From assembly GCF_035917675.1 (NCBI RefSeq), contig NZ_CP109104.1, positions 1,674,001 through 1,738,000 of the forward strand: a stretch of 64,000 bases of DNA. The letters are read 5' to 3'. The first letter of the stretch is position 1, and each line of letters opens with the position of its first letter. The stretch is from Streptomyces sp. NBC_01775 (GTDB lineage Bacteria > Actinomycetota > Actinomycetes > Streptomycetales > Streptomycetaceae). A program made the position numbers and the translations under genes. Under the pieces are notes generated by a model. The model was given only the letters and a program-made list of their open reading frames with translations. It did not search any database and was not told where the DNA came from. Of the stretch, positions 50,702-59,721 are shown piece after piece.

Positions 50702-52207
50702 TCAGCGCGTCATACGGGGATCCTGGCGTCCCGTGGCAGCCGTCAGCCAGTCCCGGCGCATCAGGGGCAGGGTCTGCTCCACGGCACAGGTGTCCGTGAC
50801 AGGTAGCCATACCTCGAAGCGTGCGCCGGGCTGCCCGTCCGGGCGATCCTGTACGGCGATCCGGCCTTGGTGCAAGGTGATCTGCTGGGCGACCAGAGTC
50901 AGCCCGAGGCCGGAGCCGGGGCTGTTGGGGCCTCGGCGGAAGCGTTCGAAGACCTCTTCGCGCCGCGCGGCGGGGATACCGGGCCCGCGATCGTCCACAG
51001 TGAGCAGCGCTGCCGGACGGTGCGGGTCGCCGGAGGGGTGCAGAGTCACTTCGATGCGGGCGTGACCACTCTCCGTGCGGCCGTGTGTCCAGGCGTTGGC
51101 CAGCAGGTTGTCCACGGCAGAGCGCAGCCCCTGCTCCCAGCCCTGGACCAGCAGTCCCGAGGTGACACGTACGGACACCGCGACGTCCGGGTGTGCGCGG
51201 CGCAGGTCGGAGACCGCGTCCTCCACCACCTCGGCCAGGTCCAGAGGCGTGAACGAGTCCGCCTCGACCAGGTCGCCCTGGCCGAGAGTCTTGAGCATCA
51301 CCAGCAGCCCGAGCAGCCGGGTGTGTTCACGCCCCAGATCATCCAGCACCTCGGCCCGGTCGACGGCGTTCAGATCGGCGTGCGCGGTGAGGATGTCGAG
51401 GTTGGTCCGCATGCTCATCAGCGGAGTACGCAGCTCGTGGGAGGCAGCCGCGGTGAACGAGCGAGCCGTGGCCAGTGCCTCGCTGGTGCGGGCCACCTGT
51501 TCGTCGTAGCGGGCGAACACGGTCTGCACCGTGTGGGCCAGGTCGTCGACCTCGGTGATACGGGTCGGCGTGTGCTCCAGGCGCGTGGCGCTGTTCCTGG
51601 GGTCCAGGCCGCTGGTGCGGCGCTGGAGTCGTCGTAGCGGGAAGACCGCCCGGGCGGAGATCGCCCAGGCGATGACTCCGGCCGACGGCGCGGCCAGCAG
51701 CGTGACCATCACGACGCGCTTGCGTACCAAGGACAGCTCCGCCTGGTAGGCGCTGTCCGGGGCGAAGATCCACAGATTCGGCTCGCTCCCCTCCTCCGCG
51801 GTGTAGACGCGTCGCGACAGCACGTGCCAGGTCTTGCCGCCGGAATTCACGGTGACCAGGAGCGGAGCACGGTCGGGCAGCCGGACGGCGCTGTCGGGCT
51901 GCGGACCGGCCGAGAGCGTGCCGTCCGGGCCGGTCAGCCGGATCCCCATGTCCCGTGCGGAATCGACCAGCCGCCGCCGGGAGTTTTCGGCGACGACCGG
52001 CTGATCGTCCTCGCGGGCGTGCAGGAACCTGTTGGCGTTCACGGCGACGGCTGTCGCACGGGCGCGCAGTTGTGCCTTCTGGTGCGCGCGCAGGTCGTTG
52101 GAGACCAGGTGCAGCAGCAGCCAACTGACGGCCAGGACGAGAAGGGGGACACTCACGCCCACTGCGAGCGCGAGGCGGGTGGACAGCCGTATACCCCTCC
52201 CCCTCAC
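50702..52207 (-). CDS. Two-component sensor histidine kinase
   Basis: 501 residues. Membrane helix about residues 10-33, an extracytoplasmic sensor segment, and a second helix (VVMVTLLAAPSAGVIAWAIS, about residue 175) followed by HAMP. The H-box is FTAAASHELRTPLMSMRTNL near residue 240, the N-box VDNLLANAWTHG, and the G-boxes VDDRGPGIP and GSGLGLTLV. GTG 52207 overlaps the response-regulator stop (GTGA) and is preceded by GGGGGAGGGG. Longer frames upstream run back into the regulator gene. Partner of 52204-52938. Confidence 0.93.
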   Translation of the reverse strand: MRGRGIRLSTRLALAVGVSVPLLVLAVSWLLLHLVSNDLRAHQKAQLRARATAVAVNANRFLHAREDDQPVVAENSRRRLVDSARDMGIRLTGPDGTLSAGPQPDSAVRLPDRAPLLVTVNSGGKTWHVLSRRVYTAEEGSEPNLWIFAPDSAYQAELSLVRKRVVMVTLLAAPSAGVIAWAISARAVFPLRRLQRRTSGLDPRNSATRLEHTPTRITEVDDLAHTVQTVFARYDEQVARTSEALATARSFTAAASHELRTPLMSMRTNLDILTAHADLNAVDRAEVLDDLGREHTRLLGLLVMLKTLGQGDLVEADSFTPLDLAEVVEDAVSDLRRAHPDVAVSVRVTSGLLVQGWEQGLRSAVDNLLANAWTHGRTESGHARIEVTLHPSGDPHRPAALLTVDDRGPGIPAARREEVFERFRRGPNSPGSGLGLTLVAQQITLHQGRIAVQDRPDGQPGARFEVWLPVTDTCAVEQTLPLMRRDWLTAATGRQDPRMTR

Positions 52208-52938
52208 GCCCCTCCCCCGTACGACCCGTCCGCCCGGTCCGCCCGGTCCGCCCGGTCCGCCCGCAGGACGAAGCCGACCCCGCGCACGGTGTGCAGCAGC
52301 CGGGGGCGTCCGTCGGCTTCCAGCTTGCGTCGCAGATAGCTGACGAAGGTGTCCACCACGTCCGTGCGCACCTGGAAGTCGTAGCCCCACACCCGGTCCA
52401 TCAACTGGTCGCGGGTCAGGACGATCCCGGCGTTGCGGGCCAGGACCTCCAGCAGCTCGAACTCGCGACGCGTCAGGTTCAGCCGCCGGTGGCCCACGGA
52501 CGCCTCGCGGGTGGCCGGCTCCAGCACCAGGGCGCCAACTCGTACCTGGTCGAGGTCGGTTGGCGGGCGGCGGCGCAGCAGGGCGCGCAACCGCAGCTCC
52601 AGCTCCTGCAAGGCGAAGGGTTTGACCAGGTAGTCGTCTCCGCCCGCTTGCAGCCCGGCGACCCGGTCCTCGACCTCGTCCAGGGCTGAGAGCATCAGCA
52701 CCGGCACGTCGTCACCGGCGTCGCGCAGGGTGCGGCACACGTCGATACCGCTCAGGTCGGGCATGCAGATGTCCAGTACGACGATGTCGGGGTGGTCGGC
52801 GTGCAGTACGTCGAGCGCGGCGTGGCCGCCGTCGGCCAGCGTCACTCTGAAGCCGCTGAGCTGTAGTCCTCTCTCCAGTGAGCGCCGGGTGGCCTCGTCG
52901 TCATCGGCTACGAGCACCCGTCCGGCCCTACCGGTCAT
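52204..52938 (-). CDS. OmpR-family response regulator
   Basis: 244 residues. Receiver domain (VLVADDDEATRRSLERGL, phosphorylatable Asp in IVVLDICMPDLSG near residue 55, Lys in YLVKPFALQE) and a C-terminal winged helix (LNLTRREFELLEVLARN, VVDTFVSYLRRKLE). The tail carries four Arg-Ala-Asp units encoded by a 9-bp tandem repeat (52226-52264). ATG 52938 with GGAGGGAC upstream. Co-translated with the kinase; targets unknown. Confidence 0.93.
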   Translation of the reverse strand: MTGRAGRVLVADDDEATRRSLERGLQLSGFRVTLADGGHAALDVLHADHPDIVVLDICMPDLSGIDVCRTLRDAGDDVPVLMLSALDEVEDRVAGLQAGGDDYLVKPFALQELELRLRALLRRRPPTDLDQVRVGALVLEPATREASVGHRRLNLTRREFELLEVLARNAGIVLTRDQLMDRVWGYDFQVRTDVVDTFVSYLRRKLEADGRPRLLHTVRGVGFVLRADRADRADRADGSYGGGA

Positions 52939-53020
52939 GCGTCCCTCCGCTCGATGGTCGTGGGCAAGCCTCGGCCGGCCGTTCCGGGGCACGATGCTAT
53001 GCGGCGTGGGGCCCCTCCGC

Positions 53021-54286
53021 TCATGGGGCCACTGGCGACAGCGGCACCGGGCCGAGAACACCGGCGGGCTGTTGGTGCAGAAGCAGGGCGACGGCGCCGA
53101 GAGCGGCACCCACGTCGCCGAGAGCGGCCGTGCGCACACGGGGCGGTGTCCGCGAACCTCGGCAGGTCATGTTCGCGTCCAACTCCCGCCGCAGCGGGTC
53201 CATCAGAGCCGGACCGGTGTCGGCCAGCTCGCCGCCCAGGACGATGACGCCGGGGCCGAAGGCGTTGCTCAGGTCGGCCAGCACCTTGCCGACATGGGCG
53301 CCGGCCCGTGCCAGCACCGAGCGCGCGGCCCGGTCGCCCGCGTCCAGCGCGGCCACCAGTTGCGGCACGTCCGTGGCGGACCCGTGGGCGTCGAGCACGG
53401 CCCCGATCGATGCCACGGTCTCCAGGCATCCCACGCGACCGCATACGCAAGGCGCGCCGTCCGGGTCGACGGTGATGTGGCCGAACTGCCCCGACATCCC
53501 GTGGGCGCCACGGTGCAGCGCTCCGCCCACCATGAGGCCGCCTCCGACGCTGTGTGACAGACACAGGTACAGGACGTCCTGCTCGTCCACGGCCGCGCCC
53601 CACGTCCGCTCGGCGAGCGTGGCCAGCCGGGTGTTGCTGTCGAGGCAGGCCCGCATGCCGAACCTCTCGCTCACCAGCGCCGACACGGCGCTCCGGCGGT
53701 GCGCACCGGGTGAGTCGTCCTCCGGCGGGCCGACCGGGGCGGTCACCCCCACGCCGATGCCGTTGAGCGCGTCCAGCCGCAAGTCGCCACCGGTCAGTGT
53801 GCGGGTCAGCCGTCGTGCGACGTCGACACGCTCCTCCCACGACGCTTCGGGGCCGTGCGGCTCCCTCGTGCTGCTGATGCTCCCGTGTGCCGTGGTCAAC
53901 GCCGCCACCCGTACCGCCTGCCGCGCGAAGTCGATACCGATCAGGTCGGCGGCCCCGGCGTTCAAGGACAGCCTCTCCGCCGGGCGGCCCCGCTTGCGGC
54001 CCTCGGCCTTCGGTACGGAAGCGATCACGGCGCCGCTGTCCCTGAGTGAGCCGACCACGTCGTAGAGCGTGGTGCGCGACAAGCCGCAGAGATTTCCCAA
54101 GTCGCCCCGGGTCAGCGGCCCGTGGCTGCGCAGCAGCCCCAGGACCAGATCCTCGTGCGTTCTCCGTGACCGCGACGTCCGGCCTCGTTGGCGCGCTGTC
54201 CGCGGAGCCAGGGGGGAGCGCGTGATGGCTGTCGTTGTTGACCGGGCGTGCCCCTCCGGGGGACGCAGTACCTGTCGGCTTGGCAT
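53021..54286 (-). CDS. ROK-family transcriptional regulator
   Basis: 421 residues. N-terminal winged helix (DLVLGLLRSHGPLTRGDLGN, GLSRTTLYDVVGSLRDSG, GRKRGRPAERL; about residues 45-105) joined to a sugar-kinase-like ROK domain. The zinc motif is CVCGRVGCLE near residue 280. Sugar-kinase residues are visible in IGIDFARQAVRVAAL and GGELADTGPAL. Such proteins repress sugar-utilisation genes, and the downstream-oriented arabinofuranosidase gene at 54672 is a plausible target. ATG 54286 lacks a clear ribosome-binding site, so the start is uncertain. Confidence 0.88.
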   Translation of the reverse strand: MPSRQVLRPPEGHARSTTTAITRSPLAPRTARQRGRTSRSRRTHEDLVLGLLRSHGPLTRGDLGNLCGLSRTTLYDVVGSLRDSGAVIASVPKAEGRKRGRPAERLSLNAGAADLIGIDFARQAVRVAALTTAHGSISSTREPHGPEASWEERVDVARRLTRTLTGGDLRLDALNGIGVGVTAPVGPPEDDSPGAHRRSAVSALVSERFGMRACLDSNTRLATLAERTWGAAVDEQDVLYLCLSHSVGGGLMVGGALHRGAHGMSGQFGHITVDPDGAPCVCGRVGCLETVASIGAVLDAHGSATDVPQLVAALDAGDRAARSVLARAGAHVGKVLADLSNAFGPGVIVLGGELADTGPALMDPLRRELDANMTCRGSRTPPRVRTAALGDVGAALGAVALLLHQQPAGVLGPVPLSPVAP

Positions 54287-54671
54287 GGGGGGAAGTTAGG
54301 AGCTGTTCTTGTGAGATCTCTGTGAGATCCCTCGGCGCTCAGTAGCGGGGCCGCGGAATCTCCACGCGTCACCGCCGGCAGCTCGCCGAAGCGGACAGCG
54401 GCCCAAGGGTGCAGCCCCTCGCTCCCGGCTCTGGCCGGGTGCCGCTGGAGTCCGGCAAGGGTGATCAGTCATGGCGCTGCTCTTCCTTGTCTTTCCTGGA
54501 AGCGTTTCGCGCTCGTCGTTCCTGGAAGCGTTTCGCGCCAGCGTGGCACGAGCGACCGACACCCGTTCAGGGAAGGCTGACGGAGCGACCGGTCCCACAC
54601 GATCTCGCCGCCGGCGGAGGGCGCGGGCTGCCGCGTCGTCACCGAAGGGGTGCCCCGCCTCCTCGCTGGGT
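54287..54671. other. Intergenic region with a 20-bp direct repeat and LacI-like operator cores
   Basis: 385 bases without a gene, upstream of the ROK gene. TTCCTGGAAGCGTTTCGCGC occurs twice exactly (54493-54512 and 54519-54538), 26 bases apart. The core GAAGCGTTTC in each resembles LacI/GalR operators (GAAACGTTTC type), suggesting cooperative binding. Nothing else recognised. Confidence 0.6.
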
Positions 54672-56621
54672 TCAGCGCGCGGCGCAGCGCAGCAGCGTCA
54701 CGGAGTGTGCCGTGAACGTCCAGCTGAATTCCTGGGAGCGCAGTACTGCCTTCGTCTTCTCGATACCGACGGCGTGCGGGTGCCGGGCATCGTTGAAGTC
54801 GTCGTAGCTGTCTCCGGACACCACGGAGACCTCCACCGAGCCGGCGTGGCGGAACTGCTCCGGTTGGATCCGAGCCTTGATGTCCTTGTCCGGTGAGCGG
54901 TTGACCACGACGATGCCCAGCGCACCGTCGTCATCGATGGCCGCCGTCGCCGTCAACGCGGAGTAGGACGAGCCCAGCACCGTCTCTCGCGCCGACACCT
55001 TCACGTTGTCCCGTACCCCGGTCTCCACCGCGTGGCCCCCTCCGTGGAAGAAACCGCGCAACTGCTCGCGCACGAGCGCGTCAGGGGTGCGGATGAAGCC
55101 GGGAGCGCCGCCCAGCAGGGTCCGGGACACACCGGGCCTCTCACCGATCAGGTCGTTGCCGGCCGTCCACGGGATCCCGGCAGCGGTGAACCGGGCCCAT
55201 TGGGAAGCCATGTAGAGGGCGTGCGACATCGCGTACGCGTACTCGGGGTACGCCTTCGTGTTCCGCTTTCCCCCGAAGAACAGTGCCCCGCATTCGGAGA
55301 CGGCGACATACGCGTCGTCCTTGCCGTACTTACGCACGTCGGCCTGTAGGTCGGTGACCATTTTACCGGCGGCGAGCTCGCCGATCATCTGGAAGTCGTG
55401 ACCCGCGCGCTTGTCCGGGAAGCTGGAGATCTTCAGGTCACGGGAGAAATCGGTGTACGGGTGGATGCTCACGCCGTCGTATTCGTCGGCGTGGCCATGC
55501 TTCGCCATGAGCCGGGGAAAGCTCAATGCGGTCGTGTACTCGCCCGAGTCGATGGAGGCCCAGCACGCCAGCACGTCGATCGTCGCGTCGGCGGCCTTCA
55601 TCGCCTTGTAGAAGTCCACGAATCCGGCGTGCGGTCCCGAATCGTAGTCGACGGTGATCTTCGCGCCTTCGGGCGGAATGCGCCCGTGCCGGCCGTCACC
55701 GAAACAGATGGTTCCGCTGCCCGGCTCGAAGGTGTACACACGGTCCCTGGCGTTCGCCGAGGAGAGGTCGTCGACCTGGTGCCAGGACACTCGGTTGACA
55801 TGGACGGCCTGGCTCTCGGGGACCACGGGCGGATACCGGACGGTGAAGGTCTGGTCGGGCTCGCCGTCGCTCACCCCCGCCTCGGGACGGTGATCGGCCG
55901 GTTTCGCGGCCGGTTGCCTCCTCTGCCGCTGCGTACCTCCGAAGGCGTACTGCCGCAAGGCTGTCTTGTCGTCGGCGCTCATCCAGTAGCGCTGGTGCTT
56001 GCCGAAGAGTTCGTTGCCGATCTCCCAGTGCCGCACCCGGTAGGGCTCCGGATGGCCGTTCTCGGCCCGCAGATCACCCCATTTTGTGCCCTCCGGGGCA
56101 TTCATGTACGCGACCCAGTCCGCGATCTCATCCGGCGTCGAGCCGACGAACGGCGCCATGATCTGCGGGGTGAGATCGGCTGCCTTGACGAACGCCATGT
56201 ATTCGTCCGGCCCGTACCCGCTGTCCACCGGCGCACCCTGCTTGCCCTCGACCTGCCCGGTACGGTCCGCCTGGGGGCCTATGGCGCCTTGCCAGTTGAA
56301 CAAGTTGGAGGACGTTCCTCCCGGATAGCGCACGAGCCCGACGCCGCTTTGCTTCACCTTTTTGACGACGTCCGGGTCCGGGGCGTTCTCCTTGGCGTCC
56401 CACATGCCGAAGCCGTCGTCGTACCACTTGGCGCCGTTGACACCCGTCATGAGCGGGCTGACCTTCGGTCCACCGGCACCCGCGTCGATCGCGATGACCG
56501 GACCCGACGACGGTGTCTCGTCGTCGCCGCCCGGGATGACGTCGACATCACACCCCACCACGGTGGTGCCCACGGCGAGTGCTGCCGCGCCCTGCAGAAA
56601 ACCACGGCGCTTGATGCCCAT
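54672..56621 (-). CDS. Secreted GH51-like alpha-L-arabinofuranosidase with an inserted module
   Basis: 649 residues. The N-terminal RRGFLQGAAALAVGTTVVGC is a twin-arginine-like, lipobox-like export signal. The catalytic TIM barrel has VRYPGGTSSNLFNWQGAIGP, the acid/base in HWEIGNELFG near residue 200, and a nucleophile candidate in AVSECGALFFGG near 440. It ends with a beta domain (VVVNRSPDKDIKARIQPEQF). Residues about 270-325 are an extra module (YTFEPGSGTICFGDGRHGRI, PPEGAKITVDYDSG) placed between the acid and nucleophile strands. ATG 56621 is supported by AGGAGG 8 bases upstream. Likely cleaves arabinose side chains; exact specificity unknown. Confidence 0.82.
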   Translation of the reverse strand: MGIKRRGFLQGAAALAVGTTVVGCDVDVIPGGDDETPSSGPVIAIDAGAGGPKVSPLMTGVNGAKWYDDGFGMWDAKENAPDPDVVKKVKQSGVGLVRYPGGTSSNLFNWQGAIGPQADRTGQVEGKQGAPVDSGYGPDEYMAFVKAADLTPQIMAPFVGSTPDEIADWVAYMNAPEGTKWGDLRAENGHPEPYRVRHWEIGNELFGKHQRYWMSADDKTALRQYAFGGTQRQRRQPAAKPADHRPEAGVSDGEPDQTFTVRYPPVVPESQAVHVNRVSWHQVDDLSSANARDRVYTFEPGSGTICFGDGRHGRIPPEGAKITVDYDSGPHAGFVDFYKAMKAADATIDVLACWASIDSGEYTTALSFPRLMAKHGHADEYDGVSIHPYTDFSRDLKISSFPDKRAGHDFQMIGELAAGKMVTDLQADVRKYGKDDAYVAVSECGALFFGGKRNTKAYPEYAYAMSHALYMASQWARFTAAGIPWTAGNDLIGERPGVSRTLLGGAPGFIRTPDALVREQLRGFFHGGGHAVETGVRDNVKVSARETVLGSSYSALTATAAIDDDGALGIVVVNRSPDKDIKARIQPEQFRHAGSVEVSVVSGDSYDDFNDARHPHAVGIEKTKAVLRSQEFSWTFTAHSVTLLRCAAR

Positions 56622-56675
56622 TACGGGTACCTCCTGGGGCGCGAGAAAATCTCGAAAGGAAAAGCGGGAACACCC

Positions 56676-56720
56676 GCCGTACGGAGCCCGCCGTACGGAA
56701 CCCCTGCCGTACGGAACCCC
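56676..56720. promoter_or_regulatory. Triple CCGTACGG repeat upstream of the arabinofuranosidase gene
   Basis: GCCGTACGGARCCC occurs three times (palindromes at 56677-56684, 56691-56698, 56707-56714), with spacings of 14 and 16 bases, 55-100 bases upstream of the ATG. Regularly spaced identical palindromes suggest a multi-site operator for a sugar-responsive regulator. Confidence 0.5.
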
Positions 56721-57393
56721 GCCGGAGCACGGCGGCCCGGCCATCCGGGCGCGACCGCCGAGAACAACGTCTCCGCGCTCGCCGAATCCGGCGAAGGCGC
56801 CCCGCAGAGTCGCGACAGCCGGCCGCGAGAGGAAATCCACCCTGCTGTTCCTCGACGCGCGAGGCGGACCGGCACTGCTCGGCGCCCTCGCGCCTCAGAA
56901 GATGGCGGTCGGGCTGACCGGCCCTCCGCCTGGCATCACACGCCGTTCCAGCCGCTGCCCCGGGTAGAGCAGTCCGTCCGTGCCTGACACGCCAACGCGT
57001 GAAGGTGCGTCGAGCGCGGATGGTGGTGGGCAACCACCAGCACATCCGCCGTCGCCGCCCGGGACCCGGTATACGCCATCACCTGCTGGACCGGTGACGC
57101 ATCCGTGGTGGATGGCGCGAAGGGGCCGCTGATGAGCGGCGTCGGCGACCGCCTCCATGTGTCGTGCTTCCATCAGAGGTACTTCCATCAGCTCCGCCCT
57201 GTCATCGTTCCGCCGGGGCAGGTCAACGCGACCGCGTCCCCGCTCGCCATCCCGTCGGCATCGGCCAATGACTGTTCATGGCCCACGAAAAGCGGGGAGA
57301 CTTCTTGAGCAAGCGTCGTCAGTCGCATCTCGCCCGCCGGGGGCCGATCATAGGACGGGCAGTCCCGGATTAATTCACTCTGGCGTCGGAAAA

Positions 57394-57420
57394 TTCTCCG
57401 GGCGAACATCGCCCGGAGAA
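57394..57420 (-). terminator. Orphan terminator-like hairpin, minus strand
   Basis: TTCTCCGGGCG (57394-57404) pairs perfectly with CGCCCGGAGAA (57410-57420), loop of 5 bases. Read on the minus strand the stem is followed by a short T run (TTTTCC), the form of a factor-independent terminator. No minus-strand gene ends here. Confidence 0.5.
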
Positions 57421-57619
57421 ATAGGATGACCCCTGGAAATTCCTTCCTGTCGTCCTTACGATCCGCGAATGAACGAAACACAGTACGAGGCGCATAAAGT
57501 CCGAGGGCTTATCCCTCGACATGGACGCGTGTACCGGGCACTGTGCCCCACCATCGGGGGGCACCTCGGCCCGAGCCACCGCGCGGGGTGCGGGGTGCCG
57601 GGTGCGGACTGATCGCTCC

Positions 57620-57979
57620 ATGACGCAATTTCGTTCCGGCGGCGCCGGGGACCCGCACTGCGATGTATCGCTCCAGCTCGCCTTCGCCCTGTTGGGCAAG
57701 CGCTGGAACGGCCTGATAATCGCCGCGCTCTCCGACGGGCCGACGGGTTTCGCCACGCTGCGCCGCACCGTGTCCGGCATCAGCGAACGTATGCTCACCG
57801 ACCGCTTGGGCGAGCTGACAGATGCGGGGCTGGCCGTCCGAGAGGTGGAGGCAGGTCCCCCGCCCCGCGTCCGTTACACGCTCACCGCCAACGGCCACGC
57901 CCTGCTCCCTGTCCTGGATGTGCTGGCCGCCTGGGCGGCATCCCACCTGTCCGACCACCTCGACGGTGGCGGAGGGTAA
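57620..57979 (+). CDS. HxlR-family transcriptional regulator
   Basis: 119 residues with one winged-helix domain. CDVSLQLAFALLGKRWNGLI is the typical opening (CPV...LLGGKW in relatives), followed by LRRTVSGISERMLTDRLGEL and VRYTLTANGHALLPVLDVLA. The protein ends soon after the last helix with GGGG. It converges on, and abuts, the truncated LysR gene, so its extreme C-terminus may be altered. ATG 57620 is chosen by family length; GTG 57602 is an alternative. Target unknown. Confidence 0.85.
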   Translation: MTQFRSGGAGDPHCDVSLQLAFALLGKRWNGLIIAALSDGPTGFATLRRTVSGISERMLTDRLGELTDAGLAVREVEAGPPPRVRYTLTANGHALLPVLDVLAAWAASHLSDHLDGGGG

Positions 57980-58334
57980 CGACATCGAGCTCGACCTCGG
58001 GGTGCGCGCGATGGAAGTCGCGCAGCAGGTCGGCCGGGGCGAGCCGGCGGCCGATCACGTCGACGCGCAGCGCGTGGCGGCAGGGACGGACGGAGGCGAT
58101 TGCCCGCGCTTCGGCCCGGAGGAGATCGCGGGCGTGAGGCAGGAACGCCTGCCCGTCGACGGTGAGCTCCGCTCCGCGCGCGGTGCGGGCGAACAGCCGC
58201 ACGCCTAGGATCTTCTCCAGCGTGGCGATCCGTTTGGAGACGGCCTGCTGGGTGATCGACAACTCCGCGGCAGCGTCCTGGAACCGCCCCGCGTCCGTGA
58301 TGGCCACGAAGGTGCGGACAACATCGAGATCCAC
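57882..58334 (-). pseudogene. LysR-family regulator, 3' truncated
   Basis: From GTG 58334 (VDLDVVRTFVAITDAGRFQD) a normal LysR helix-turn-helix is present (AAELSITQQAVSKRIATLEK, LFARTARGAELTVDGQAFL), then the first strand of the ligand domain (LRDFHRAHPEVELDVVTL). Family similarity stops near 57980, where the frame runs antisense through the HxlR gene to a stop at 57882. About 180 residues of effector domain are missing. The gene is divergent from the MFS gene, which it presumably once controlled. It could still make a DNA-binding stub. Confidence 0.8.
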
Positions 58335-58476
58335 GCCCGCGACGCTACGTGCACAACAAATGGTTGTGCCTTCGTGGCGAACCGGTTGTTTGATCTCGCC
58401 CTCCACCACTCGCTTTGATGCCGGTGGCCGGCGTGGGGTTGCTCGGATCGGCGAGACGGCGAGGGGTGCGTTGGAT

Positions 58477-59721
58477 ATGGCGGGTGGACGGGCGCTGGGG
58501 CGGCGGTTCGGGTGGTTGTGGGCGGCGTACGCGGTCAGCTCGTACGGCACAGGGTTCGGTTTCGGTGCGTTTCCCTTGATCGCGGTCCTCGTGCTGGAGT
58601 CCGGGCCGACCCAGGTGGCGGCGCTGGCTGCCGCGGGACGGGCCGTGGGAGCCGTGGTGGCGGTGCCGCTCGGCCCGTGGGTGGAGTTCCGCCGCAAGCG
58701 GCCGGTCATGGTGGCGATGGATCTGATCCGGTTCGCGGCGTTGATGAGCGTCCCCGCCGCGTTCGCGCTCGGCCGGCTCACCTTCAGCCAGCTCCTCGTC
58801 GTCTCCGTCGTCGTCGCCGCGGCCGACATCGCCTTCAAGTCGGCCAGCGGTGCGTATCTGAAGGCGCTCGTGCCACGGGAGGACCTGCTCATCGCGAACG
58901 GCCGCTTCGAGTCCACGACGTGGACCGCGACCGCGGTCGGACCGCCGCTCGGCGGGGCCGCGATCGCGGTCTTCGGCCCGGTGACGACCGTGGTTGCCGA
59001 CGCGGTCAGCTATCTGCTCTCGGCGCTGGGCATCCGCGCCATCGGCGGGAGGGAACCACTCCCCTCGCGGACCGTCACACCGCGGCTGCGAGCACGCGAT
59101 CTGCTCGAAGGGTGGCGCCACATCCTCGCCCACCCCACGCTGCGCCCGCTGTTCCTCAACTCGATCGTGGTCAACGGCCTGATCATGGCCTCCGGGCCGC
59201 TGCTCGCCGTGCTCCTGCTGGACCGCCTCGGGTTCGCGCCCTGGCAGTACGGCCTCGTCTTCGCGGCCCCTTGCGTCGGTGGCCTCGTCGGCTCACGCCT
59301 CGCGCACCGGCTCGTGGCGCGGTTCGGGCAGCACAAGGTGTTGCTCACCGCCGGAACGCTGCGCGCGTGCTGGCCTCTCGGGCTGGCGTTCGTCCAGCCA
59401 GGTGTCCCGGGGATCGTGCTCGTCATCGCCGTCCAACTCGGCCTGGTGACCTGCTGCGGCGTGTTCAACCCGGTGCTGGCCACCTGCCGGCTCGACCACA
59501 CCGACCCCGACCGGGTCGCCCGGACCCTGTCCGCCTGGTCGGTCAGCAGCAGCGCTGCCATCGCGGCCCTGACCGCCGTGTGGGGACTGCTCGCCGCCAT
59601 CACCAGCGCCCGCACCGCGATCGCCGTCGCCGGAGTCCTCCTCCTCACCACCCCGCTGCTGCTCCCGCGCCGCGAGAACGCGCCCCGGAACACGGGGAAA
59701 CGGGCCGCGAGCCGCACCTGA
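58477..59721 (+). CDS. MFS transporter (drug-efflux type)
   Basis: 414 residues with about eleven to twelve membrane helices. Features include GPWVEFRRKRPVMVAMDLIR in the loop after helix 2 (the MFS motif A position), FESTTWTATAVGPPLGGAAI, and a central loop around residue 190 (GGREPLPSRTVTPRLRARDL). This layout matches actinobacterial exporters of the enterobactin/macrolide-efflux group. ATG 58477 has GAGGGG ten bases upstream. It is complete, but its divergent LysR neighbour and its convergent phosphotransferase neighbour are both broken. Confidence 0.87.
   Translation: MAGGRALGRRFGWLWAAYAVSSYGTGFGFGAFPLIAVLVLESGPTQVAALAAAGRAVGAVVAVPLGPWVEFRRKRPVMVAMDLIRFAALMSVPAAFALGRLTFSQLLVVSVVVAAADIAFKSASGAYLKALVPREDLLIANGRFESTTWTATAVGPPLGGAAIAVFGPVTTVVADAVSYLLSALGIRAIGGREPLPSRTVTPRLRARDLLEGWRHILAHPTLRPLFLNSIVVNGLIMASGPLLAVLLLDRLGFAPWQYGLVFAAPCVGGLVGSRLAHRLVARFGQHKVLLTAGTLRACWPLGLAFVQPGVPGIVLVIAVQLGLVTCCGVFNPVLATCRLDHTDPDRVARTLSAWSVSSSAAIAALTAVWGLLAAITSARTAIAVAGVLLLTTPLLLPRRENAPRNTGKRAASRT

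Larger units (their letters stand above)
56622..57619. other. Long intergenic region
   Basis: About 1 kb with no gene I can support. It holds three CCGTACGG palindromes just upstream of the arabinofuranosidase gene (56677-56714) and a strong orphan hairpin (57394-57420). Short frames at 57105-57308 (+) and 57370-57798 (-) have no ribosome-binding site or recognisable content. The 57360-57490 part is less GC-rich than its surroundings. Confidence 0.5.

Noticed and set aside
57105-57308. Short plus-strand frame of 67 codons in the long intergenic gap
   Set aside because: No Shine-Dalgarno sequence, no recognisable domain and ordinary composition for random GC-rich DNA.
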